Shown: positions 1-5,288, numbered from the stretch's first letter. The stretch is 5,288 nucleotides of DNA from Polynucleobacter sp. (GCA_020059445.1 JAGVCB010000204.1:1-5288); one strand, 5' to 3'. The notes: generated from the sequence alone by a model not told the origin. Numbers and translations are program-made.

Positions 1-939
1 CAAACCTCTTTTCTCGCGCACTTCTTTGACAAGGCGTGAAACAAAACCGCCACCGCCCAGAATATAGTTACCAACCAACATGGGGAAGTAATCAGGACTT
101 TTTCTTGCGATGGCCGGCATGCCCATCAAGATATGCGCCTGTTGAGCATCATGAGGAATCTGGATGATTAAATTTGATTCTTTGCTTTTATCAAACCTTA
201 AAACATCAGGGACTTGCTGCTGCTTTTTCATCTCTTTAGGAATGGAAGCCATCAATCGATCAAGCAACCGATCAAGCTCTTCACGCCCAATATCGCCCAC
301 GACAGTTATCTTACTTCCTTTTGCAGCATATCTAGAAGCATAAAAACGCTTAAGATCCTCAGATTTGATGGCTTGAATTGTTTTAACTGTTGGTGAATTG
401 GCAAAAGGATGGTGACCATAAATTTGACGGTCAAATTCTTTTGATAACTTTGTTTCAGGTTTCAAGTCAGCTTCTTTGATTGCTGAGACCATTCGCTCTT
501 GCTCTCTTTTGAGAATCTTTGAATCGAACACTGGCGCCTTCAACAAAGAGCTTGCTAAATCAATGGCAGCCTCTTTTTTCTTGGCATCACTCAAAGTACG
601 CAGGCGCATACTGGCTCTCTCGGCACTTGCACTGAAGCTCAAACCAGCACCAAGATCGGCCAAGCGATCCGAAACTTCTGCTTCAGAAATCAGGCGCCCG
701 TTGAGCATCGACCCCTTGTCAATCATGCCAGCCGTCATAGAAGCTAAGCCCAACTGATGTTTAGGGTCATTCACCGAACCAGCATACCAATCAATTTGTA
801 AATCGATCATAGGTATGGTTCGCGCCTCGACCAAATACACCAAGGCGCCACTGCCATGGACCCAATGATTGATCTTTGCGCTCGCCTGAGCAACTGTGGC
901 ACTTAAACTAAAAATAATAATTGCTAATAAATGTTTCAT
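1..939 (-). CDS. M16 family peptidase-like protein, non-catalytic subunit (3' end cut by window edge)
   Basis: The 313 codons present encode the N-terminal two thirds or so of an M16B (pitrilysin/MPP-like) protein. Residues 1-19 form a signal peptide (MKHLLAII start, hydrophobic core, predicted cleavage after AQA at 17-19), so the product should be exported. The segment aligning with the zinc motif of the upstream neighbour reads GLASMTAGMIDKGS (64-77): where the neighbour has HVLEH this protein has SMTAG, so both histidines and the glutamate are missing. The first residues of the second M16 domain are visible at the edge (GGGG at 295-298, SRL at 301-303, VREKRGL at 307-313). The gene starts one base after the stop of the neighbouring M16 gene and has a good Shine-Dalgarno (SD) sequence, so the two are co-transcribed. 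In the family, such inactive paralogues pair with an active subunit; a heterodimer is inferred here. Substrate unknown. The stop lies outside the window. Confidence 0.93.
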   Translation of the reverse strand, partial: MKHLLAIIIFSLSATVAQASAKINHWVHGSGALVYLVEARTIPMIDLQIDWYAGSVNDPKHQLGLASMTAGMIDKGSMLNGRLISEAEVSDRLADLGAGLSFSASAERASMRLRTLSDAKKKEAAIDLASSLLKAPVFDSKILKREQERMVSAIKEADLKPETKLSKEFDRQIYGHHPFANSPTVKTIQAIKSEDLKRFYASRYAAKGSKITVVGDIGREELDRLLDRLMASIPKEMKKQQQVPDVLRFDKSKESNLIIQIPHDAQQAHILMGMPAIARKSPDYFPMLVGNYILGGGGFVSRLVKEVREKRGL

Positions 940-940
940 C

Positions 941-2350
941 TTAGTGCCTCATTCCTGAAGGCATGGTTTGTGCACCAGCTGGTTTTTTTTGAATTGCTTG
1001 AGGGTCTAAAGTTGCAACCGTCAATGAATCATCAATCAGGTATTTTTCAACCACTCTTTGAATATCTTCTGATTTAACTTTCTGCACATTGAGCAACATA
1101 TCATCTAAGTACTTCCATGAAATACCGTTCATTTCCGCAATCGCAATTTCCATGGCCTGAGCAAAAATTGAATCCCGTTTATAAATCTGAGATGACACCA
1201 ACTGTGATTTAACCCGTTCTAACTCGGTATTGCTAACGCCCTTCACTCTAACCTCAGCCAAAATCTTTCTGATAGCTTCTTCAATCACCGCAAGGCTTTT
1301 TCCCTTGGCAGGACTGGCTGAAATTGAAAATAACTGAGGGCCTCTGCCTGACATGCCGTACGAGGCATCCACGCTATCTGCCAAGCGCTGATCTCTCACC
1401 ATTTGACGATTTAATCTTGAGTTGGCATGACCATCCAAAATAGCAGACAAAACACTTAAAGCATATGGATCAATCGCATTTAAATCACTTGGTTCAATTT
1501 TTGGAACTTTCCAAGCAAACGTAATTTCTGGATTTTCTGCAGGCGCCTTCACCACAATTCTTTTGGTTCCAATTTGAGGGATTTCGACTTGAGGCTTTCT
1601 CTCTTTGATTTTTTTTGCTGGAACCGCTCCATAGTATTTTTCTGCCAAAGCTTTCACATCAGATGGAACCACATCGCCACTCACAACCAATACAGCATTG
1701 TTTGGGGCATACCAATCCCGATACCACTCAAGAGCATCGAGGTAAGTCATATTCTTCAAATCATCCATCCAACCAATGATTGGATTGCGGTATGGATTAT
1801 TGGTAAATGCAGCAGCCATCAATTGCTCGTAAACAATCGCTTGCGATTGATCATCGGTTCTTAAACGACGCTCCTCCATCACCACTTGGATTTCTTTTGC
1901 AAACTCTTCCTTATCGATTCGCAAGTTTTGCATGCGCTCAGCTTCTAATGCCATCATCGCTGGTAAATGACTTTTTTCGATTTGCTGAAAGTAAGCTGTG
2001 TAATCTTTGCTGGTGAATGCATTATCTCGACCACCAACGGCAGCTACTTTTTTTGAAAACTCGCCGGGCTTTAAATTTTTCGTGCCCTTGAACATCATGT
2101 GCTCCAGCACGTGAGCAACGCCCGTCTTGCCATTGACTTCATCGATGGAGCCTGCCCGATACCAGACCATGTGGGCCACAGTGGGAGCGCGATGATCTTC
2201 ACGCACAATCACTTTCATGCCATTTGATAGTTGAAACTCGTGCGTGTTGATAGTCTTTTGAGGGGCATTTTGTGCATACCCGCCAAATGAAATAATTGTG
2301 GCGCCACAAAAAGTTAACGCTCGACTTGCAAGGGTTGTTAATATGCTCAT
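941..2350 (-). CDS. M16 family zinc metallopeptidase, catalytic subunit
   Basis: A complete 469-residue M16B peptidase. The inverted zinc motif HVLEH is at 80-84 (H80 and H84 bind zinc, E83 is the catalytic base), and the third ligand is probably E160 of the EE pair, 76 residues after H84, the normal spacing. The second M16 domain runs from about 265 to 440. A signal peptide is likely (hydrophobic core about 11-24, cleavage after G-Y-A at 24-26), placing the enzyme in the periplasm or envelope. In the second domain the stretch SRLNRQMVRDQRLADSV (311-327) keeps R319 but has D325 where family members usually have tyrosine (LAY), so substrate binding may depend on the partner subunit. The ATG at 2350 is the only reasonable start: an in-frame TGA lies at 2359-2357 and no other start would keep the signal peptide. 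No SD sequence is visible. Processing of exported proteins or peptides is inferred; the substrate cannot be read from sequence. Confidence 0.95.
   Translation of the reverse strand: MSILTTLASRALTFCGATIISFGGYAQNAPQKTINTHEFQLSNGMKVIVREDHRAPTVAHMVWYRAGSIDEVNGKTGVAHVLEHMMFKGTKNLKPGEFSKKVAAVGGRDNAFTSKDYTAYFQQIEKSHLPAMMALEAERMQNLRIDKEEFAKEIQVVMEERRLRTDDQSQAIVYEQLMAAAFTNNPYRNPIIGWMDDLKNMTYLDALEWYRDWYAPNNAVLVVSGDVVPSDVKALAEKYYGAVPAKKIKERKPQVEIPQIGTKRIVVKAPAENPEITFAWKVPKIEPSDLNAIDPYALSVLSAILDGHANSRLNRQMVRDQRLADSVDASYGMSGRGPQLFSISASPAKGKSLAVIEEAIRKILAEVRVKGVSNTELERVKSQLVSSQIYKRDSIFAQAMEIAIAEMNGISWKYLDDMLLNVQKVKSEDIQRVVEKYLIDDSLTVATLDPQAIQKKPAGAQTMPSGMRH
947..950 (-). promoter_or_regulatory. Ribosome binding site of the downstream M16 gene
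   Basis: On the minus strand GAGG lies 7 nt before the ATG at 939-937, inside the last codons of the upstream M16 gene. Together with the one-base gap (TAA-G-ATG) it fixes this start and suggests translational coupling, which would help make the two subunits in equal amounts. Confidence 0.7.
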
Positions 2351-2353
2351 AAT
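2326..2353 (+). promoter_or_regulatory. Candidate sigma-70 promoter for ftsY
   Basis: TTGCAA (2326-2331) and CATAAT (2348-2353, five of six consensus bases) are separated by 16 bp. Transcription would begin near 2360, giving a leader of about 12 nt before the ftsY ATG. The element lies in the first codons of the divergent M16 gene and its -10 covers that gene's start codon. It is read by eye only; ftsY could also be transcribed from further left. Confidence 0.3.
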
Positions 2354-2359
2354 TAATCA

Positions 2360-2389
2360 ATTGTATCGGTCATGTTCGGATTACGTAAA
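2360..2389 (-). promoter_or_regulatory. Candidate sigma-70 promoter for the M16 operon
   Basis: On the minus strand TTTACG (2389-2384) and TACAAT (2365-2360, five of six consensus bases) are 18 bp apart. The predicted transcription start, near 2353, is only a few bases before the ATG at 2350, which would make the peptidase mRNA nearly leaderless, in keeping with the missing SD. The -35 is weak and lies within the start of ftsY. Confidence 0.25.
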
Positions 2390-3265
2390 ACCTTATCAAA
2401 CCTATTTAACCTTCAAAAAGTTGATGAACAATGGTACGAATCCCTAGAAGAGGCACTTCTTTTGGGAGACGTGGGCATGAATGCCACTCAAACCCTGATC
2501 AGTCAACTACGCCGTGATGCAAAAAATCAAAAAGCTGAATCTGCTGATGATCTAAAAGTCATTCTAGCCACATTGGTGGAAAAACTCCTGAGCAAACTTG
2601 AAAGACCCCAAAATCCACTGGAATTTTTACCGAGCACCCTGGGACAGCCAACTGTGTGGCTGATCGTAGGGGTCAATGGAGCCGGCAAAACAACCAGCAT
2701 TGGTAAAATTTGCCATCACTTTCAACAGTCTGGGCACAAGGTTTTATTAGGAGCAGGCGATACCTTCAGAGCCGCCGCCAGAGAGCAGCTCATCACCTGG
2801 GGAGAACGCAACCAAGTCGCCGTCATTGCTCAAGAGAGTGGCGATGCTGCCGCAGTGGCTCATGATGCCGTTAAGGCTGGTCAATCGCGTCAGCAAGACA
2901 TTGTCATCATTGACACGGCCGGAAGACTATCAACTCAGGCTCATCTGATGGATGAGCTCAAGAAAGTGAAACGCGTGATCGGCAAGGCTCAAGAATCAGC
3001 CCCTCACGAGACTATTTTGGTGATTGATGGCAATACTGGTCAAAATGGCATGGCCCAGGTGAAGGCCTTCCATGAGGCTCTCAGTCTAACTGGCATCATC
3101 GTCACCAAACTCGATGGAACAGCCAAAGGCGGCATCTTGTGTGCCATTGCATCTGAGTTGTCAGATAACCCACCCAGCGTTCTGGCGATTGGCCTAGGTG
3201 AACAACTCTCTGATTTGAAGCCATTCAACGCCTCAGAATTCGCTAAATCCTTGATTCCAAAATAA
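2372..3265 (+). CDS. ftsY: Signal recognition particle receptor FtsY (short, nearly without A domain)
   Basis: FtsY is the membrane-associated SRP receptor GTPase: it docks with Ffh bound to nascent chains and hands ribosomes to SecYEG. The 297 residues comprise a four-helix N domain (about 1-80) and a full G domain: P-loop GVNGAGKTT (100-108), DTFRAAAREQL (130-140, insertion-box region typical of SRP GTPases), DTAGR (181-185), TGQN (222-225), TKLDGTAKGG (245-254) and GLGE (274-277) followed by DLKPF. The long acidic A domain found in E. coli FtsY is absent: only about seven residues (MFGLRKT) precede the part that aligns with the N domain. This is not a mis-chosen start, because an in-frame TAA lies at 2354-2356 and no ATG/GTG/TTG stands between it and 2372. 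The N-terminus MFGLRKTLSNLFNL could form an amphipathic helix for membrane contact (inference). No SD is visible. rpoH follows 71 bp downstream; ftsE/ftsX, which often lie next to ftsY, are absent here. Confidence 0.97.
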   Translation: MFGLRKTLSNLFNLQKVDEQWYESLEEALLLGDVGMNATQTLISQLRRDAKNQKAESADDLKVILATLVEKLLSKLERPQNPLEFLPSTLGQPTVWLIVGVNGAGKTTSIGKICHHFQQSGHKVLLGAGDTFRAAAREQLITWGERNQVAVIAQESGDAAAVAHDAVKAGQSRQQDIVIIDTAGRLSTQAHLMDELKKVKRVIGKAQESAPHETILVIDGNTGQNGMAQVKAFHEALSLTGIIVTKLDGTAKGGILCAIASELSDNPPSVLAIGLGEQLSDLKPFNASEFAKSLIPK

Positions 3266-3279
3266 TTTATTTCTATATA
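3251..3279 (+). promoter_or_regulatory. Candidate sigma-70 promoter for rpoH
   Basis: TTGATT (3251-3256, inside the last ftsY codons) and TATATA (3274-3279) are 17 bp apart; the overlapping TATAAA at 3276-3281 is a better -10 but with a 19-bp spacer. Transcription would start around 3286-3289, putting the CIRCE operator just downstream of the start, a position where HrcA would block initiation or early elongation. No sigma-32-type promoter (CTTGAAA with CCCCATNT) is visible here. Confidence 0.4.
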
Positions 3280-3300
3280 AATCATATGGTTATACATAAA

Positions 3301-3327
3301 TTAGCACTCTAATATCAGGAGTGCTAA
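3301..3327 (+). promoter_or_regulatory. CIRCE operator (HrcA binding site) upstream of rpoH
   Basis: A perfect inverted repeat, TTAGCACTC (3301-3309) and GAGTGCTAA (3319-3327) with a 9-bp spacer. It matches the CIRCE consensus TTAGCACTC-N9-GAGTGCTAA at all 18 arm positions, and the arms extend by one further pair (A3300/T3328). CIRCE is the operator of HrcA, the heat-shock repressor whose activity depends on GroEL; its classic targets are groESL and hrcA/dnaK operons. Here it lies between the candidate rpoH promoter and the rpoH start, nine bases before the first ATG, so repression of rpoH by HrcA is the direct prediction. The groESL and hrcA loci are outside the window, so the presence of HrcA in this genome is assumed. 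Confidence 0.93.
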
Positions 3328-3330
3328 TAT

Positions 3331-3335
3331 AGAGG
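3331..3335 (+). promoter_or_regulatory. Ribosome binding site of rpoH, which bears on start choice
   Basis: AGAGG at 3331-3335 ends one base before the ATG at 3337, too close to serve it, but is 10 nt before the in-frame ATG at 3346 (codon 4). By spacing, translation more likely starts at 3346. The other purine run, AGGAG at 3317-3321, is 15 nt from 3337 and lies inside the CIRCE repeat. Confidence 0.5.
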
Positions 3336-3336
3336 T

Positions 3337-4197
3337 ATGACAAATATGAATGCCATGATTCCAATGCAATTAAATGTGGGCAGTATTGATGCCTACATTT
3401 CTAGCGTTAACCGTCTGCCCATGCTGAGTGCATCAGACGAGATTCGCCTTGCCCGGGAATTCAGGGATCATGAAAACCTAGACGCTGCCAAAACCTTGGT
3501 GATGTCACATCTTCGTTTGGTGGTGTCTATTGCTCGCCAGTATCTTGGCTATGGCATCCCTCACGCAGATTTGATTCAAGAGGGCAATGTTGGCCTAATG
3601 AAAGCAGTGAAACGATATGATCCTGAACAAGGTACGCGCTTGGTGACTTATTCAATTCACTGGATCAAAGCAGAAATTCACGAATACATTCTTCGTAACT
3701 GGAGAATGGTTAAGTTCGCAACCACCAAAGCTCACCGCAAATTATTTTTTAACCTGCGCAGCAACAAACCGACATTAAATGCTCTATCTCCATCTGAAAT
3801 CGATCATCTTGCCAAAGCATTGGATGTTCGCCAGGAAGATGTGCGAGAGATGGAGAAACGGTTGAGCGGTGGTGATGTGGCCATGGAAACAGATTCATCA
3901 GATGATGACTCTTATGCTCCGATCAACTGGCTATCAGACAATCGCTACGAGCCTTCTGAAGTTTTGGCTCGAGAAGAAACTCGCCAATTACAAGGTCCCG
4001 GCATCGAAAAAGCCTTGGCAAGCCTCGATGAGCGCAGCCGCAAGATTGTTGCATCTCGCTGGTTGGATGTTTCAGATGATGGAACAGGTGGCAGCACCCT
4101 TCATGATCTCGCCGCAGAATTCAATATTTCTGCAGAACGCGTGCGCCAAATTGAAGCGGCGGCACTCAAAAAAATGAAGTTAGCATTAACTGCCTAA
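3337..4197 (+). CDS. rpoH: RNA polymerase sigma factor RpoH (sigma-32), heat-shock sigma factor
   Basis: RpoH directs RNA polymerase to heat-shock promoters (chaperones and proteases). The 286 residues match the usual length. Region 2 covers about 45-125: the core-binding segment contains ADLIQEGNVGLMKAVKRYDP (77-96), and the -10 recognition segment contains HWIKAEIHEYILRNWRMVK (108-126). The diagnostic RpoH box is present at 133-141 as HRKLFFNLR; E. coli has Q in place of the H. Region 4 ends with the helix-turn-helix at about 254-283 (TLHDLAAEFNISAERVRQIE), which reads the -35. In region 2.1, which in E. coli governs control by chaperones, FtsH and SRP, LDAAKTLVM (48-56) corresponds to LEAAKTLIL. 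An acidic linker, ETDSSDDD, spans 184-191. The first ATG (3337) is used here, but the ATG at 3346 has the better-placed SD and would remove three residues. A CIRCE operator lies directly upstream; the 3' end overlaps a terminator for the opposite strand. Confidence 0.97.
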   Translation: MTNMNAMIPMQLNVGSIDAYISSVNRLPMLSASDEIRLAREFRDHENLDAAKTLVMSHLRLVVSIARQYLGYGIPHADLIQEGNVGLMKAVKRYDPEQGTRLVTYSIHWIKAEIHEYILRNWRMVKFATTKAHRKLFFNLRSNKPTLNALSPSEIDHLAKALDVRQEDVREMEKRLSGGDVAMETDSSDDDSYAPINWLSDNRYEPSEVLAREETRQLQGPGIEKALASLDERSRKIVASRWLDVSDDGTGGSTLHDLAAEFNISAERVRQIEAAALKKMKLALTA

Positions 4198-4202
4198 CTT
4201 CA
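4168..4202 (-). terminator. Intrinsic terminator of the cyoE-sco operon, embedded in the 3' end of rpoH
   Basis: Read on the minus strand, a perfect 9-bp stem TGAAGTTAG (4202-4194) / CTAACTTCA (4183-4175) with a 10-nt loop is followed directly by seven Ts (4174-4168). It lies 22 bases beyond the sco stop codon. Only three of the nine pairs are G-C, so the stem is moderate. The T run is the complement of the rpoH codons AAA-AAA-ATG. In the plus direction the hairpin has no T run after it, so it is not a good terminator for rpoH. Confidence 0.6.
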
Positions 4203-4224
4203 CCTCATTGTCATTTAGTAAATC

Positions 4225-4833
4225 TCAAAGTAATTTTTTCAAATCTTCAGCTATGGGCTGAGGTCCCTGCTGATGTTTTAAAAACAATCTTAGCTGACCC
4301 TTTGTATCAAACACATAACTACCTGCGGTGTGATCAATGGTGTAGCTTGTGGGGCTCTTCCCTGGGACCTTGCTGTAAAAAACCTTGAAGTCCTTCGTGA
4401 TCTTTTCTAACTCTTCTGTAGATTGTGGTCTTAAACCTAAAAAACGTTTGTCAAAAGACGGTACATACTGTGACAACAGCTCTTGTGTGTCACGCTCAGG
4501 ATCAACCGTGACAAACATCACCTGCACACGACTGGCATCCTTACCTAACAAATCCATCACCCCTTGCATTTCAGTCATGGTTGTTGGGCAAACGTCTGGG
4601 CATTGGGTGTAACCATAGAACATCACGACCAACTGACCTTTGAACTCTGCCAACTCTCTTCTCTTGCCATTGTGATCAGTCAAAGAAAAATCTTTTCCAA
4701 ATGCTTTGCTGCCAGTGATATCTACATTGTTAAATTTAATATTTTGATTTGAGCACGCCATGACACCAAAGACTGTCAGAAGAGCCAGCAAAGTGCGCAT
4801 AAAAAAACGTGGCTTAATTATTTGGAATGTCAT
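4225..4833 (-). CDS. sco1: Sco1/SenC family copper chaperone for cytochrome oxidase assembly
   Basis: A 202-residue membrane-anchored thioredoxin-fold protein. Sco proteins deliver copper to, or reduce the cysteines of, the CuA site in subunit II of cytochrome c oxidase. The copper-binding motif CPDVC is at 78-82 (C78 and C82), and the third ligand, H168, lies in [10 protein letters not shown] (167-176). Other family signatures are [16 protein letters not shown] (71-86) and [10 protein letters not shown] (107-116). The N-terminus carries a positively charged stretch, a hydrophobic core (about 14-26) and a likely lipobox VMAC (24-27), so it is probably a lipoprotein attached at C27; methionine at -2 is less usual. 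The ATG at 4833 overlaps the TGA of cyoE (ATGA), favouring this start by coupling, but the ATG at codon 12 (4800) would also give a complete lipoprotein signal; neither start has a clear SD. Co-location with heme O synthase fits an oxidase assembly operon. Confidence 0.95.
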   Translation of the reverse strand: MTFQIIKPRFFMRTLLALLTVFGVMACSNQNIKFNNVDITGSKAFGKDFSLTDHNGKRRELAEFKGQLVVMFYGYTQCPDVCPTTMTEMQGVMDLLGKDASRVQVMFVTVDPERDTQELLSQYVPSFDKRFLGLRPQSTEELEKITKDFKVFYSKVPGKSPTSYTIDHTAGSYVFDTKGQLRLFLKHQQGPQPIAEDLKKLL

Positions 4834-5288
4834 AAGTAGTGATCAATTAAAAGAGCTGCGAATAATAGTGAGAGATAAATAATAGAAAATCTAAATGTTT
4901 TTTTAGCAAGATCATCCGAATAATTTCTAAAGAGCGCAATGGCGTATGCCAAGAACATGCCACCCAAAATCAAGGCAGATGCCAAATAAAAATAACCGCT
5001 CATCTTATAAATGAATGGCAAAATCGTGGCTGCTATTAGAACCAAGGTGTAGAGCAAGATATGCAATAGTGTGAATCTTTCACCATGCGTGACCGGTAAC
5101 ATCGGCAAACCAGATTGCTTGTAGTCTTCACGACGATACAAAGCCAATGCCCAGAAGTGCGGAGGGGTCCAAGTAAAGATGATCAAAACCAATAACCAAG
5201 CTTCGGCTGGTAAATCATTCGCCACGGCTGCCCAACCCAAGGCTGGCGGCATCGCTCCTGATAAGCCACCAATCACAATATTCTGTGG
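4830..5288 (-). CDS. cyoE: Protoheme IX farnesyltransferase (heme O synthase), C-terminal part
   Basis: The last 152 residues of CyoE/CtaB, an integral membrane UbiA-family prenyltransferase that adds a farnesyl group to heme B to make heme O, the precursor of heme A for terminal oxidases. The visible fragment begins [20 protein letters not shown], a hallmark of the family, and then shows [19 protein letters not shown] (38-56) and [14 protein letters not shown] (59-72), which include the second aspartate-containing conserved region. Hydrophobic segments at about 29-50, 74-94, 99-121 and 131-149 are the final transmembrane helices. The reading frame is open to the window edge, so the true start and the first Asp-rich motif lie outside; the GTG at 5276 is an internal valine codon. 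The stop overlaps the sco1 start by four bases. The common betaproteobacterial order ctaA-ctaB-sco suggests ctaA may lie further upstream, but this cannot be seen. Confidence 0.96.
   Translation of the reverse strand, partial: PQNIVIGGLSGAMPPALGWAAVANDLPAEAWLLVLIIFTWTPPHFWALALYRREDYKQSGLPMLPVTHGERFTLLHILLYTLVLIAATILPFIYKMSGYFYLASALILGGMFLAYAIALFRNYSDDLAKKTFRFSIIYLSLLFAALLIDHYL

Noticed and set aside
476..757. Open plus-strand frames at 214-396 and 476-757
   Set aside because: They lie antisense within the continuous M16 reading frame that spans 1-939, match no family I know, and have no start signals.
981..988. Run of eight A residues (minus strand) near the end of the catalytic M16 gene as a programmed frameshift site
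   Set aside because: It lies ten or so codons before the stop, outside the M16 domains, and I see no downstream stimulator or meaningful alternative product; simple homopolymer in an AT-rich tail.
1574..2016. Open plus-strand frames at 1574-1864 and 1807-2016
   Set aside because: Antisense to the well-conserved M16 catalytic subunit; they overlap each other and resemble no protein family.
3250..3281. Possible sigma-32 promoter for rpoH (CTTGATT at 3250-3256)
   Set aside because: No C-rich -10 resembling CCCCATNT occurs at the right distance; the region is AT-rich and fits sigma-70 better.
3040..3297. Minus-strand open frame covering the ftsY 3' end and the CIRCE flank
   Set aside because: Its translation is the antisense shadow of the FtsY G domain and it has no ribosome binding site.
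3301..3327. Inverted repeat read as the ftsY transcription terminator
   Set aside because: No T run follows the right arm (the next bases are TATAGAGG), and the arms match the CIRCE consensus exactly including the 9-bp spacer.
3869..4177. Second plus-strand frame inside rpoH
   Set aside because: A frame-shifted shadow of the RpoH C-terminal half, low in complexity (M-rich) and without family resemblance.
4385..4752. Plus-strand frames at 4385-4612 and 4564-4752
   Set aside because: Antisense to the Sco1/SenC gene; no conserved motifs or initiation signals.
5274..5276. GTG at 5276 as the cyoE start
   Set aside because: The frame continues to the window edge with PQNI, which belongs to the conserved CyoE sequence, so this is an internal valine and the gene is simply cut by the window.

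Overview
The window looks like a piece of chromosome from a betaproteobacterium of the Burkholderiales, possibly Polynucleobacter or a relative. This is inferred from the protein sequences (FtsY, RpoH and CyoE of betaproteobacterial type), a base composition that by eye sits in the mid-40s % GC, and very tight gene packing. All genes are recognisable core or near-core functions. I see no insertion sequences, phage genes, CRISPR arrays, tRNAs or rRNAs, and no stretch over 300 bases lacks a gene.

Left block (1-2350, minus strand): two consecutive M16 (pitrilysin-family) peptidase genes, transcribed right to left and separated by one base. The upstream gene (941-2350) encodes the zinc-binding subunit with an intact HxxEH motif. 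The downstream gene (1-939, cut by the window edge) encodes a paralogue in which all three motif positions are replaced. Both have signal peptides, so they probably form an envelope heterodimer of one catalytic and one non-catalytic subunit.

Centre (2351-4197, plus strand): ftsY, the SRP receptor GTPase, diverges from the peptidase operon across only 21 bp and has almost no A domain. It is followed by rpoH, the heat-shock sigma factor, with no ftsE/ftsX between them. The 71-bp ftsY-rpoH gap contains a perfect CIRCE operator (TTAGCACTC-N9-GAGTGCTAA), the binding site of the HrcA repressor, nine bases before the first rpoH ATG. This is the most notable signal in the window: the sigma-32 gene itself appears to be under HrcA/GroEL control.

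Right block (4225-5288, minus strand): the end of cyoE/ctaB (heme O synthase) overlaps by four bases the start of a Sco1/SenC copper chaperone gene. Both serve cytochrome oxidase assembly. The operon converges on rpoH, and its best terminator candidate (9-bp stem followed by U7) lies inside the last codons of rpoH.

Together the window joins envelope protein quality control, membrane protein targeting, the heat-shock regulator and respiratory oxidase assembly. The regulatory architecture (CIRCE on rpoH, the compressed divergent start region, the embedded terminator) is more unusual than the gene content.
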